Part shown: in pieces, positions 47,353-59,924 of the stretch | Numbering within the stretch: the first letter of the stretch is position 1 | Layout of the letters: every line of letters starts with the position of its first letter | Assembly: GCA_009741485.1 (NCBI GenBank) | Contig: CM019218.1 | Span: forward strand, 44,004,681-44,068,680 | Direction: 5' to 3' | Source of the DNA: Malurus cyaneus samueli | Taxonomy: Eukaryota > Chordata > Aves > Passeriformes > Maluridae | Length of the DNA stretch: 64,000 nucleotides | Made by a program: the position numbers and the translations under genes | Notes under the pieces: generated by a model | Seen by the model: the letters and a program-made list of their open reading frames with translations, nothing else | Database searches by the model: none | Told to the model about the DNA's origin: nothing

Positions 47353-48038
47353 ATTTCACCAGCTTGGAAATACACAGCAATGACTTCTACCTTGAAAATA
47401 AAGCACCAGACCCTCAGTTACTTTCACATGAAGATAAATAGATTGGTGTGGAGTTTATGGATGTTAGAGACACTGGTCCAGGCTCTGAACAACAGAGCCC
47501 ATTTAATTTCAAGAGCTGAATCTCCACAAAATGTTCACAATAAAGCCCCAAACTAGGTGCAATAAACCTAACACCAGCCAAGTTTGCAAACCCTGAATTG
47601 CAGGGAAGCCCAGGGCCAGGTTTCCAGTCGGCTTTGAAGCCACAGTTTTAAAGAGGCTCCCGATCAGGACTTTGATCTTCTCACGGGCTGTGCTTCAAGA
47701 GATTTCCACCAGCCAGGATTTGAGCTCACTGCTGCCAAATCTCAAACCTGCTTGGGATGGAGCAGTGGCAGTGTCCAGAGGCAAGTTTCAGCCATTCCTA
47801 ACATGGTGTAGGACCGGTGCCTCAGGGAAGGTGCTCTCAGTGCAGCCAGCAGTGTGGGCAGGGCTGAGTGGCAGGCAGCTTCCCCATAGATTGTGATGGT
47901 TTTATTTTCATTGGGTTTCAGCACTTGGCATTTTGGGCTGAATTTCACGCCAAGTTTTAAAATCCAGGAGGCCTACAGACCTTGTGGACATGCAAAACCA
48001 CCAATGTAATGAAAATTGGTTCAAAATTGATTTAGTTT
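47353..48038. other. Unique non-coding stretch, no gene seen
   Basis: No frame above 75 codons and no transposon are visible. The sequence is ordinary unique DNA. Confidence 0.5.
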
Positions 48039-48068
48039 AAAAAAAAAGAAAAAAAAAAGAAAAAAAAA
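48039..48068. repeat. A-rich low-complexity tract
   Basis: Runs of 8-10 A separated by single G residues fill the tract. No retrosequence is seen next to it. Confidence 0.9.
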
Positions 48069-48109
48069 TTCAAGCCACCATGTGGAAACATTTAGAAGAG
48101 TCAGTTATG

Positions 48110-48310
48110 AAGTTTAACCAAATGGAAGTAAATGCCTTTGAATGTGTCAATAGAAAGCACTTGCGCTGGAGAAAGTAAATCTATTTACCATTAATTTTAA
48201 TTAAACCAATTGAGCTCTTGTTTAATAAGCAGTATTGAGTAAAATTTAGCAAAACAACGATACCCCTGCTTAAACTTCCAGAAATGCATCAGTCTCCCAG
48301 TCACCTTTGT
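48110..48310. promoter_or_regulatory. AT-rich candidate conserved non-coding element
   Basis: The block contains CCATTAATTTTAATTAAACC at 48188-48207, with several homeodomain TAAT cores in both orientations, followed by AATTGAGCTC and TTTAATAAGCAG. Frames are closed and no repeat matches. This is a candidate only. Confidence 0.27.
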
Positions 48311-49449
48311 AAACTTTTCCGGACATTTAACATAATTTTTTAGGGGTAGGCATTGGTATTTCAGTCCAGAACCTTGAGTAAGCACCACTGATTTCTAAGA
48401 GGATCTAATGCCATTGAGGATCTTCGCTTGCAGACTTCATGCTGGTAAATCTGAGGAGAGGTTTCTGCCCTTCTTGTGCAGCTGAAAAGCTGTGGCTAGA
48501 CTGCAGGATCCTAAATTACTCAAGTCCAGTAGCAATTTATTCTGTCTTTAAGATTTTGAGGCTGTGAAGGACTGTTATCAAAACACATGAGGCAGGGAGA
48601 TGCTCTGTAATCCCAAGCTCCCACCCTCTCACGGGCTTGCGGAGATCATCTCTGGGTTTGCCACTTAGTGGTCCTTGCTTGATGTCAAACCTGTTTGGTC
48701 ATTGCAGACCATTAGGTTGAGTGAATATCTCTATTTTGGGTTGTTTCTGTGCAGACTGGGTAATTTTCTATTGAATAAAGAGCGCTCAGCAGTCCCTGTA
48801 CTAGGTTTCAACGGGGCAGGGAGCCAGCTGTAAGTTTCCAGGTAGGTTGTCCTGACAGCGGCATGGAAGAGATTTGTGGCTGATGTTGCTGAGCTCTCAC
48901 AGCAGCGCCGGTGATCTTTGTCCCACAGTTGTTTTGTTCTCTGAATTGTGGTTTCTCTTTGGGGTTTTCCCCTTGCCAGTGGTGCCTTGCAAACCCTACC
49001 TGCAGTGCCACAAGCACAGGATACTTCTGCTCCTCGTTGTTCCCTTCAGCCTCTGCTGCTGTGCACAGCTCTGCACATAAACACAGCAATCTCAGAAGGG
49101 ACGTGATCAAAAGGTTTCACAAGGGCTCGGCATCTGATGAAATGTTTTGAGGCTCAGAGCCCAAAAAGGGAACTCCACCATGAATTCCCCACATATAGCT
49201 AATTTGGGAAAAGGGATTAAAATGGGACAGAGCCTCTTGCTTTTTCTCCCCCCTCCTCGATGGCCCCTTTCACAAAATTAGGGGGCCCCTCTCCAAGGAG
49301 AAACTGTTGAAAATTGCACACTGCTTTCCCTTCCCCTTCCTCCTGAACATAGCCAGAACAGCAATATACATTTCTGAGGTTTGGCAGCAGCATCTGAAAG
49401 CATGTTTTTTTGCCAGAGAGGACTGGCTGATGGGGGCCAAAGTGCATGT
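48311..49449. other. Unique non-coding stretch, no gene seen
   Basis: Open frames reach 168 codons on the minus strand (49217-49723), mirrored by a 126-codon plus frame over the same bases, which argues for chance. No transposon is visible. Confidence 0.5.
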
Positions 49450-49480
49450 GGGTTGGGGGGACACTGGGGGAAGAGAAGGG
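49450..49480 (+). other. Canonical G-quadruplex motif
   Basis: Four G tracts (GGG 49450-49452, GGGGGG 49455-49460, GGGGG 49466-49470, GGG 49478-49480) are separated by loops of 2, 5 and 7 bases. This satisfies the usual G3+N1-7 rule on the plus strand. No promoter is evident beside it. Confidence 0.75.
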
Positions 49481-52161
49481 AAGGCACCTGTACCCTCTCT
49501 TCCTGCCACCGCTATTAAGGATCTTACTCCCACTGTTTCCCACTTGGTACCTGATGATCGTGTTTATTCTCTGGATTGTATCATTGGCTGCTGGAATGAG
49601 ACCCATCGGGTGAGATTTGTGCCTCAAGTTCAGTTTCATAACAAAAGCAGAGACAGTCGTTCTTGTGACAGATCTCTTTTGGACTGAACAAAAGCATATA
49701 CGACCCATGTGTGGTCCATACAACCAAGAAATACGTTAACTAAGCTAGTCCAGAGCTAGTGATGATCCTGTTTTATGTTAAGCTTTCCTCTGCTCTAACA
49801 TCACTGCTTTCCTCCTCCCAGCCCCATTTCTGTCCGCTTCCTGCCTGATTTGGCCCCAGCAGCTCGCTGAGTGCCCCTTTGGTCTGCTTCGGTTCTGGTT
49901 GCTGTGATGTCTAGACTGGTAACTGGTGCTGCAATGCACACACATGTTTTTAGGCACCATGCTAAAGCCTAATGATGTCATCTCTTAAGGCTCAGAGGAC
50001 GAAATTTCCATTTCATTTCAGAATTTTTATGGAAAGGTTTGAAAAGTTTGGAAGGGGGGTGTGTGGAAATTTTGATGCCCAGTGACTCTGAAACCTGAAG
50101 TGTTTTCATGGCTCGCGAGATCAAAAGCCCTTCCTGAACTTCCTCCTCTGCACCTTTCTTTTCTTTAAAAGGAGAAGAAAAGGCAAAAGAGTTTCTCCCC
50201 ACTCCAGGCTTTTGAAATATTATACATGAAACTTTCTCTGAGCATTTTGTTAGCATTAGAAACAAGAGGGATATTTAGTTAGCAAGAAGTTTTTATTTGA
50301 CCAAAAGTTCAGACTATTTCCCATTATTATTATTCATTTATGGGCACAAACCTGTCTCTTTTTTTGTGCATGTTTGATGTGGAGGGTCTAGGGCATGCCC
50401 AAAACCCATGCAGCAGCAATGTGAGCTTATGGATGTTTCCTTATTCTCTGTCATCATAATTCAGAGAATAAATATGTACATTTAGCTTGTCACCTTCCTT
50501 GGCTTGGGATGGGAGGAGGCATTCATGCTCCAGTGATCTATTACCCCATGTTTAAACTCTGCTAAACTTCCTCTGCCAGTCCACAGCAGTGGGGTAGATG
50601 GAGCTATTTCTGCTGCCCCCAAAGTTCAAGCCCCCATCAGAGGAGCTGCAGCCATCAGCGTGGGAGAGGAGAGAGGGGCTGCTGTTATTCATGTTTTTAC
50701 ATGGCTGGGTTCCACTTTGGCAGACAGGAGAGACTGCAGTCTGAAAGCCGTGGGCTGATAAGTGGTTTTTGAGAGATAAGATATGAAAGACTGTAATTCT
50801 GGAAGAGAGCGTTGAGTAGTTTATATGTGTAAGTGCGGATGTTCAGTAGAAGGAGCTGTTCCAGCCTTTCAGCTGAGAATGTGTGCTTGCACGTGTATGG
50901 TCTGATGTGCTCATGGCACTGTGGTCCCCAGGAGCAGCAAATGAAGCACTGAGTTCCCTGTGGAACTCGGGGAGGCTGCAGGGATTGTGGTCAGTGTTCC
51001 ATTTACATTTGGCTTTGGCAGATGTGTTCCACTGAGAAGATGAGGATGCCTTCTGATCACAGAAGCTGCCCTCCTCTTGGTCTCAGGGGCTGCCTTGCTG
51101 GTCCCACGGGACACGCATTTACTGCTGGCCCGTTAAATGCTACCTACACATGGCTGGTGTGGGTGCCCACATCTTCCAGAACACAGAGAGGCTCACTTGC
51201 AGACTCCCTGATTTCTCCCCTGGGTATCAAGTAAGGTATGAAGTAGCTCTCTACTCGTGTAGATTGAGCGAAGGTGACAGTGGCCGCTGCAAGGCAGGAA
51301 AAGGGTTTGTCCCTGTCTCTAGCACCAGGCTTTGGGAGCACAGTTCTGGGATTTGGGTGTTTGATCCTCTTACAGCAGAGCTGTGTGGGTGCACCTATTC
51401 CAGAAAGTGCTTTCCTTGCAGAGGGAAGGCTTGTGTCCAGAACAGCTGCAGCAGTGAACTGCTCTTGGATGGGAACCATCGCTGAAGGAGGGCTGCCTTT
51501 AACTAGAAGCGTATCTTATCAGCAGCCCATGTCTCAAACATGCAGTCACAGGGTAAAGGCTGTTTGAGTCAGAGAGAGACCCAGGGCCACGCTCCCAGGA
51601 TCTGTCAATTTGGGATAGCTTCCCTAAAATGGATATGGCTGTATTGATTTAGATAGGGTAGGAATTTAGCACTGAATATTCTGCTAGCACATGGACTGTC
51701 ATTGGCCAAGATTTTTCCAAGGAGGCACATAATTTTTTATCGTGAGCAAGATCCTTGCAGACAGGGAAACAGATAAGCAGCTGGGTTTTCCTTTGGGCCA
51801 TGATTTTTGGAAGAGATGCATTGGTTCATCTAACATGGGCTTGCTTAGTGGCGTTTGAATAGAAACAGAAAACATCCGTGCTTAATGAAGCCTCTTCAAA
51901 ACCAAACTCCCCTAATTTATCTATTCATTGCTAAGAGGAAATTGTATGTGGTGCCTTTGGATATTTTAATTGGTAAGCATCACCAGGTTTTTAATGTGTG
52001 CTCAGGAGCATATTATCATTCACCTGGAGGATCTAAGTGAGATGCTGGGGACCCATCTCTTCTTTGCAGGCCCCCAAGGAGACCTTTCCAAGCCTTTCCT
52101 GCTGCTTGCACGCACAGCCTGCTGACTCTGCCATCCCCAGGGCAGGATGGTGACCCTGGCA
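49481..52161. other. Unique non-coding stretch, no gene seen
   Basis: Two opposite-strand open frames of 111 codons overlap at 51144-51485. Neither is recognisable. The AT-rich stretch near 50275-50345 and the rest of this interval show no transposon or RNA gene. Confidence 0.5.
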
Positions 52162-52191
52162 GGGGGTGTGGTGGGCAGTGGGGGGTGGTGG
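52162..52191 (+). other. G-rich tract
   Basis: GGGGG, GGG and GGGGGG runs alternate with TG-rich spacers. There are only three tracts of three or more G plus GG doublets, so it is a weaker quadruplex candidate than the one at 49450. Confidence 0.5.
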
Positions 52192-55100
52192 CCTCTTGAG
52201 CATGCACTGCTTTTGTGTTGGTCATTCACATGTGGTGTAATGGCCATTCTTTGCCTGTGGGGATGCTCTGCTGAGATCCAAGCAAAGCATGGTAGGCTCG
52301 TGTGGAAAAGAGATGTGCCTGCAGGAGCGAAGGCAGGAATGATTAAAACGGGAAGGGGAAAGACCCCAGGCCTGAGAGTGAGCTGGCTGCTGGCAGCATG
52401 AACAGTGTGGTGCTGTGTCATTGTGTCCCTGTACAACAGGTACCCTACCCACCTTGTAAACTCCTCCTTGCCTGCCACAGGCCTTCAGGCACCAGCAGCA
52501 GCTCCTGCAAGCTGCAGGCACACAGGAGTGTGACCACAGCGCTCTTGTGTTCCACGTTACAGCCCGGGATCCACCTCTGTTGCTATTAGCGTGCATTCCT
52601 CGCTCTGATTCACAGTGGCATCTCTCTCTGCTTCTTATTCATTACCCAAACATCTTGGCCAGCAGCAGCCTATTAGTGGCTTTGGTCACTTGGCACAGGC
52701 TTTGGAATCTCATGGTAAACCCAGAGACACTTTATGGAGGTGTAATATCTTGGTTTTGGTTCCCATTGCATTTTTGTAGCACAGAGGCCAAAAACACATC
52801 AAAGAAGCGAGTCTGGCAGTGAGCACCAACCCTAAATTCATTACACTCCAATTAGGCTGTTAAGAAGAGATAAAAGAAGCAGCAAAACTGAATGTCCTCC
52901 TCAATTTCTGTTTGCTGAGGTTACTTCTCTCTTTTGTGGTCTGGGTCCCTGGGTATCTCAGTCCACCAGCACCGGTGGTGATGTGTGCTTAGGGACAGCT
53001 GAGACATCCTTCTCATTAAAGCTATGATTGGATCAAAGTGCTTCAGACTGTCCCTGAGGAAGAGCAGAAGGTTTCTCTTTTTGTGCCTGCCTTTGTGACT
53101 GACAGCTCTTTCACTATTTCACCTCATTGTCCTGGTCCCCTTCTTCTCTCTGTGCTCTGTGATGGATGTGGATCCCTTGCTACCAAATGTGAAGGCCAAG
53201 ACTTGGGGCAGCTGAGGCATTGTCTCTGGAGCATCCTGTGCTTGGATGGAATGCCTACAGCCATCCCTTGGCCAGGGTCATTCCTCTGAGAGCAGGAGCG
53301 AAAAAACAATTACTGAGCTTATAGATACCAAGAAAGAGAGCCTGTAGCCTGGTTGCAGCTTGGGGATTTGGGTGATGAAATCTTGCATTCCAGTATCCCC
53401 TCTCAATGGGGGTTTATTAAATTGGCAGATCTCCTTGAATTGTATGCCATTGCTTCTCATGCCACCAAGTACAGGAACACCCATGGCAAAGGCTGCCCTT
53501 GCAGTTAGCTCCCAATAATCTTTGTATTTGACAACATTTTATTTATGTTCTAGATGCCTAAATAATGGTTAAGTCTTCTAGATAGAATGAAAAAAGTTTT
53601 CCAAACAAATAAATAAAATTGCATTTTTTTTATGTGTGAACATTGATTTTTGCTGTTGAAAGTAGTGGCAGTTTTATCCCACATCTTGAAATGTGAAAAG
53701 TTCCTTTAGTCAGACAGAAAAATGAGGATTTCGAAAAACATTCAGGAGTGATTTGTCCAGTTCAGAAAACCTGATAAAACCTGTGAAAATTTCTTGACAG
53801 CTTTATGGATAACACTGAGTGTATTCTCAAATGGATCTGGCTTTGATGGATAAATAATATTTCTGCTTATTAATGTGTGCTAAAACTGCCTTTTCATAAA
53901 AAGTGTAAAAAATCAGAGTAAGGTCTCTCTGTGGGACTGCCTGGGATGTCTGAAACTTGACCAGGATGGGGAGGTAAGATCATCAGTAGTCCTCAAAAAA
54001 CTCCAGCATGTAAATAAATGATGCATCCAGAGTCTTTCTTAACTAGGGGGAGTATGACTGTGCCTCAGCTCCCTGACTTTGTGTCAAGGCACAAACCATC
54101 TCCTCCACGTGTCCTAGTGGTCATGGGAAGGATACCTGTGCACAGGGGCTATTCTTGCTTCAATCATGTCCTCTTGCCTGGATGTTTCTGTTGGCAGTGA
54201 CCTCAGGTGACACCGTGGCATGAGCCTCAATACACCCATCTCTGAGTCAAGGCAGGGTCTATTCTTTCTGAATACTCTGTGACAAAGAGGTAGCAGATCC
54301 AGTGCATGAAACACGTTGGGTAACAGCTTCCTTAACAGCTGGGACAGCTGTCAGTTTGTCAGATCCTATTAATGAAGAAAACGAACGATCCTTCTTTTTC
54401 TTTCTCGTCCCTTCCTTTAGTGTAGCTCTGATGACAAAAGCTGGCTGGGAGAAAATGGAATGGCACATGCTAAAGTTGTGCGAATTCCAAAGAAGTCACA
54501 GGAATTGTATTTTTTGCCTAATTTTCCAGATCAAGAAAATGCTGTCTTTGGGCTGGCCTTTTAACTCATCTGAAAATGTGTAAACCATCCTGTCTTTTCA
54601 AGGCATTTACTTGGTCTCACCCACACCATTTTGTTTTCATTGATCTCAGATGAAGCTCTTCATTCCCAGTAAAGATCAGCAGCCTTTGTCCTTCTGGCTG
54701 GAGACCACAGAGGCCAGCAGGCATGCAGGTGACCCTTCTCCCTGCAGACACGAACAGCTCTTTCCTCTACACCACAGCACGTTTGTAGAGAACCCTGGGT
54801 TCTCTGGGTACCAAGAAGTGGGGAAAGCTGTGCCCCCAAATAACAGAAAACAGTTGATGTCTTGGGGGGAGCCAGCATCAGTGGTTTCCTCTCAGCTGGC
54901 TGACAACGGAGGAAAAGGTTGCAGGAAGCCTCAAAGGGATCCCTGAGCACAGCTCAGCAGGGGTTTCCTCAGCTCACCGCAGAGCTACAGGGGAGGACAA
55001 CCTTTCATATGCTTTTGATTCAGCACGGCGTGGTCCAAATCCCATTCCCTACATGTGCTTTTTCCAGAGGAGCACTGAGCTTCTCCGCAGTGTGTAGAGC

Positions 55101-56125
55101 CTCCCCTGGCAGGAATGGCCTCTGTGGCAGTGTCAAGGCTGAAGAAAGGGGACTTTGGGGTACCTTTGTCCTCACTGAGGAAGAGAGCAGGGTTCAGAAA
55201 TGGAATTGAACATTCCCTTGGATGATATGGCAAGTGTCACGGGTAGGACAGGAGCTGCTGACTAGCTGATAAAGGGCAGAGGAGAGGGAAAACCTACTGC
55301 TCCTCTTTGTCTGTGCCTAGGGCCACATGGTGAGCTGGTATCCACAGGCTCACTTTTCCTCCTTGTGCCCTGATCTTTGCTGTGCAGGAAAAGGATAACT
55401 GGTGTGAGCAGGCACCAGAACATGTTCTGGGTGGGTGGGGGCCCTGGACCCTCATGTGAGCAGGGGCGTTTCCCCATCATTCAGTTTTTTTCTGGTTCTG
55501 TAAATCTGAAGATAGGAAAGAACTTCTCTCTTCCATCTCATGATCTTTTTGTCTTTGAAGCTTTCAGCTTTCTTGTTGTTATTTCTAAAACTGGTCTCTG
55601 AAGGATCTCCCTGCTGCATTCACACACGTGATCAATAAAGGCTTCCAGGACAAATTTGGGGTTGGCTAGAAATTGCATTCAAAACCTCTCCCTGTGGAGG
55701 AAGATAAAAAGATCCCTACAGAAGGTTTTCACCTCTTCTGCCAGGAACTGTAGTTCTTTGGATTCACTTGAGTGACCCCTTAGCTTCCCGTACTCCCTGC
55801 TCAATCTGTGTCACCGTTTTCCAGCTAACAGGCATCCAGGGCTCCAAGAAAGAGTTGTCAGCTGGGTTACAGCAATGTCAGGAACCAAGGACAGCCCCTT
55901 ATGGGTAAGGCATTTCGAAATCTGTTCCTCATATGTTGACAGTCAGGAGCTCCCTGATAGGCCCCTGAGGCAGCTCTTCTTCCCCTGCATGTGCCTTGAT
56001 GCAGCTGTGCCCACAGCTGGGGAAAGAGGTACCAGGGCATCCCCTGCCCTGCCAGCAGCAGCCTGTTGGAGCCTCAGCAATGAAATCATTAGGCAGGTGG
56101 AAGCCTTGCTTCTTCCCATTTTGTA
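52192..56125. other. Unique non-coding stretch, no gene seen
   Basis: Open frames up to 152 codons (52020-52478, minus) overlap others on both strands and are not recognisable. AT-rich unique DNA lies at 52825-52900 and 53505-53660. A palindromic CACCGGTG spot is at about 52971. No transposon or RNA gene is seen. Confidence 0.5.
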
Positions 56126-56300
56126 ATGTCTATGCTAGAATATTTCATTAATGAAATCACCGATGTTTATTACCTACTAAATGATCTCTCTCTCCAACAA
56201 TCTCTGAGGGTTATTACCACAAAAACTTGCACAACAGATGTTAAAAGCCATCAGTTTAAATCAACATATACTTTTATTAAAAACAAAACCGAATGGGTTT
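56126..56300. promoter_or_regulatory. AT-rich block with 16-bp perfect palindrome
   Basis: ATTTCATTAATGAAAT at 56142-56157 is a perfect palindrome with two head-to-head ATTA cores, of the kind homeodomain dimers can use. The following DNA is AT-rich and unique (TTATTACC occurs at about 56168 and 56211). Frames are mostly closed; one 63-codon frame at 56126-56317 is probably chance. A regulatory role is inferred. Confidence 0.3.
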
Positions 56301-57814
56301 TTTCTTTTTTTTTCTAATCCCTGCATTCCAGTCACTAAAGCTGAGATAATCTTCTGGAGAAGCTAATGGATATTGTTAATATCTGGATTGAATTTATAAA
56401 GAGCTAGGAGAGAACAAACAGAGGAGCAGAGACAACCTTCAGCAGCAGCAGCAATGAAGGCAATTTGTTGTGCTTCGCCAGCAGAGCTCTATTTGTCCCA
56501 GCCATTTCATCCATTCAGGACGGTGCACAAGATGAAGTCAGGTATTTGTAACCATGCCTTGCACTTGCTTTTTTTTTTCTTGACTCAGGATCCCAGGTCT
56601 AAGGAGTTAAGCAACAGTAATGCTAAGAGTGCGTATTTGTTGTCAGACATTTTTCATTCCTTGTGGTTTGCTACAGAAATCTAGATAGGCTGTTGTTTGT
56701 GGTCGGTTTACTGCTATGTGAAACTTTTGTAAAGGTGACTAAAGGTCTGACATCTGCAGTCAAAGCTTATCTTTTTTTCCCCTGGTCATGAATGGAGCTC
56801 AGTCCAAGCAAGAACAGCCTAGGTTCAAATCTTTCTAATGTACTGGTGACTGCTGAGGATGAAGGATTTGCTTAACTGCAGGAGTGACACGAGGAGCAGA
56901 TGAAAAGCTTTGGACTCTGATTGGATGTTGTCACTAGGGAGCTCTAAAAACCAGCAATATCTCACCAAATGGAAACAGTGGCACTTTGCCTGTGGTGGTG
57001 TGTATAACCCTTGCTAACGTGAATGGTGATACAAGATAAGCAGGGCAACATGAATAATGGTCCAGTGGGGTCTTGCTTTCCAATCTCCTTAAAAAAGAAG
57101 GGTTTCCAGTTCAGAAGAAAGAAGGTTTTCCAGTTATTTATATAGGGAACTTTCTCAAATGTTCTCCTGTGGATTGACGTTTCCAGTTGATCTAAACTCA
57201 GAAATCAATTCTAGTATGTAGGCTTCAGTGGAAAATTTTGTAATAAAACACATTTTGTGACATTTCATCAGGTACTCGAGAAGGACTTTCTCCAAGAGAC
57301 TATTTCCCTGATGCTTTTTTTTCCTCACTTTGGGTAATTTTGTTTTAAGACCTGCCGTGAGTCATGTCCATTGTAGTGGATTAGGAATGGTGCCTTTGGC
57401 ATGTTTCAGAGTACTTGGTTTGGAAATAACATGATGGTTTCTGCAAACAGTGTGAACTGAAGATGTGCAGAGTGCTCATTCCTAGAGCTTCAGAGCACCC
57501 CAAGGGATGGCAGGGCTGGCAAACATGCCTCCCTGATTTCAAAACAGAGAGGAGGCAATCTAAAGCCGGGGCGCTCTTTCCACCTCGCTATCCATCTGTA
57601 ACCATCTCCCAGTCTGACTGCCTGCACAGTGCAACAGCCATCCAGCCTGCGTCTCCAGGACCTCCTTCACTGTCCCCACCTTTCTTGGATTAAATAATAA
57701 GTGGGAAACACCGTTTTTTTCTCTTTTTGTCTTTTTTCTTTTCTCTTACCCCCCCCTCCCTTTTCGATTCCTTAGTGCTGCAGAACCTGATGTCACTCTC
57801 TCAACAGATATGTG
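56301..57814. other. Unique non-coding stretch, no gene seen
   Basis: Two near-copies of a TTCCAGTT string near 57100-57135 form a small local duplication. T runs occur at about 56298-56313 and 56570-56580. A C run lies at about 57750-57757. Open frames stay below 80 codons. Confidence 0.5.
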
Positions 57815-58030
57815 GGAGGTTTGCGCTGGGATTTTCCTCCCCGCGATAACGCACAGTGTTTACTGTCTGTTGCCTTTCCGGTGGTCTCCCGGCCTCCAGC
57901 AATGGGAGTCACGAGGTCCTTTCCCCCCCGTCCCATGGTCTGTGGTATCTGTTGTTTTCCGAGCGCTGGAATCTTTGTCCCCGTTACGTAGCCCCAAACC
58001 TGACCTTGTCGGAGACCACACACGGGTGTC
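57815..58030. other. CpG-dense patch
   Basis: About 14 CpG occur in about 215 bp by hand count at roughly 53% GC, giving an observed/expected ratio near 0.9 by my estimate, against strongly depleted flanks. Examples are CCCCGCGATAACGCA, TTCCGAGCGCTGG and CCCGTTACGTAGCCCC. A 130-codon plus-strand frame (57810-58202) begins at the patch edge, but its product is unrecognised and minus-strand frames overlap it. The patch may be an unmethylated regulatory element or the start of an unannotated transcript. Confidence 0.5.
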
Positions 58031-58649
58031 TCTGGATGAGAGGGGAATGTATGGAATGTTTTTCAATGAGCAGTTTATGAAATTCCTTTCCTATATGTTT
58101 CAGAAATTCTTTAAGTTAAAGAGCGCAAACATTTCTCCAAGGAAACTAGAGTTCGCAGGAGCTCAAATACAGGCACTTGTTTTGAAAAACATTCTTTATT
58201 AAGAAGGGGGGAAAAAAGGAGGGGGTGAAAGAGAAAAGAGAAGATGTAAACAAGAAAGCTTAATTCTTCGCTCTGTATATGCACAGGCAGGAATAGCAGC
58301 ACGGTGGGGCTGCCTGCCCCTGAGGCCTGAGGGGCTGTGTCCTGCCCAGTGCCAGAGAGATGAACCCACCCCGTGTGTGCCATGGGGCACAAGGGGTGAG
58401 ACCCACAGAGCCTCATCCTGACCCACAACATGTGGGAAAGAGGAAACAGGCGAGTGCTCATTGTGGAGACAGGCAGAGGGAATGCTGAGGGCAAGGGGAT
58501 GTCTTAAATCCAAAAGGCTCTTTTCTCTTGAAGGGAAAGCATATGGATTTTAGGCATGTTTTCCTCAGACAGCGTTTCATATATTCACACATTGAAAATA
58601 GCAAGATAAGGTATTTGTACAAAACTTGACAGAGGAAACCAGGGCCAAG
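58031..58649. other. Non-coding stretch with chance open frames
   Basis: Minus-strand frames of 104-127 codons overlap at 58111-58513 without recognisable products. A purine-rich run lies near 58200-58245. No transposon is seen. Confidence 0.5.
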
Positions 58650-58680
58650 TTTTTTTTGGTTTTTTTTTTTTTTTTTTTTT
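58650..58680. repeat. T-rich homopolymer tract
   Basis: T8, GG and T21 follow in order. Read on the minus strand it supplies the Lys run inside the window's longest open frame (58458-59078). Confidence 0.95.
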
Positions 58681-59084
58681 GCATGCAACTGAAGTGCAGG
58701 GGGAAGAAGAGGGAGGGCTCTGGCCAGGGCACTCTCTGCAGTGTGGGGCTGGGTCCTCACGGGGTGAAGGAAACCAGCTCTGCCTTGGGTGTGTGCTCCA
58801 AGCGCTGAGCTATTGTATGATAAGGTGGTACCACCTCTTCCTCCGTTTGTGCTTTGGAAAAAAGTGGAGTTGCCACTGCTTGTTTGAAGGGCCCTGGCAC
58901 TGGTGGCCATGCTCCAGGAGATCCTGGTAAGGTGTGGCTGAAGGTGAAGGGGAGAGGTGGGCATGGAACTGCCTGTCGAAGCTGAGGTGCTTTTGGGCAT
59001 TCTCCGAAGCAGAATTACTAATTTTGAAAACTTAGTGGTTTCCAGGGAGTGAGGAGGACCTTTGTCTGGGCCTCGCATACCTCA
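58681..59084. other. Unique non-coding stretch, no gene seen
   Basis: Only the upper part of the 206-codon minus-strand frame lies here, which I regard as chance. No transposon is seen. Confidence 0.5.
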
Positions 59085-59130
59085 GTCCCACTTTAAGTAC
59101 CTAGGTCCCTTTTTGGATCTGGGCCTAATC
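59085..59130. repeat. Old dispersed repeat fragment
   Basis: AAGTACCTAGGTCCCTTTTT then GGATCTGGGCCTAAT resemble an old sauropsid dispersed repeat with the common strings GGCACCTAAGTCCC and GATCTGGGCC. A related GCCAGAATTTTCAAAA string follows at 59268-59284. Confidence 0.4.
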
Positions 59131-59924
59131 TGCTAATTCAAATCCAGCTTGCATGCGTCAGAACTGTAAGCCAATATAGAGTTGGCAGGAAATGGCTTTC
59201 CTATCCTGTGAACATTTTCAGGATTTTTTTTTTTTAACCGAACCTGGGTTTAAAACTTGGGCCAACAGCCAGAATTTTCAAAATTTTTGCAAAACGAAAA
59301 CCCAAGTTCTGAATCCTTTTCCTCTAACATCAGCTAAAACATTTGATTTCAATATTGACTTCTGCTTTCTGTTTTATTCTTTTATTACTGGTGGTTTAAT
59401 TTTAAAAACAAAAGTGGAATTTAAAACTGGAGGGAGTTGGTCGAACTCTCTCTCCCCATCAAAAGTCTCAGGTTTGACGGACTGGCATATTCTGATCTGA
59501 AAAGCACTTCATCAGAAACAACCGTGGGCCGATGAGCTGCAGCTGTTGGCATCCGATGGCAGCGGCCTGTGATGAATGTGTGTCAGCGTAGCACAACAGA
59601 TGAAAAACGTAACAGCTGGTGTACACTGGCTGTCTCAGCAGAGACACCATCTCAGAGATGTGAGAGAGGATTTTCCTTCTTATGAGGCATAGTTTCTTAT
59701 CTCCTGGTTGAGGAACATGTGCTGTGGCTTGTAGTATTACTGCATGAATCATGGTGTGAGGGACAAGGTTTGGATCTGGGACATTTCACCACTGTGGGCC
59801 ATTTAAGCAACAGTATGTTTTAACAGTTTGCAGTATGGCTAGGACTTCTCTTGCTGTATATATAAATTCAAATTTCATTTTCTGTGCCTTACCTTCTATG
59901 CCTGGCGCCAGTTTTTCCCCCCTT
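59131..59924. other. Unique non-coding stretch, no gene seen
   Basis: A T run lies at 59224-59235. A plus-strand frame of 102 codons (59192-59500) is Phe/Lys/Asn-rich, as expected of AT-rich chance sequence. No RNA gene is seen. Confidence 0.5.

Noticed and set aside
49217..49723. 168-codon minus-strand frame
   Set aside because: A 126-codon plus frame covers the same bases, and composition is low-information.
58458..59078. Longest open frame in the window (206 codons, minus strand)
   Set aside because: It runs through a T21 tract that yields a poly-Lys run, has no recognisable domain, and other frames over it are also open. Best explained as chance.
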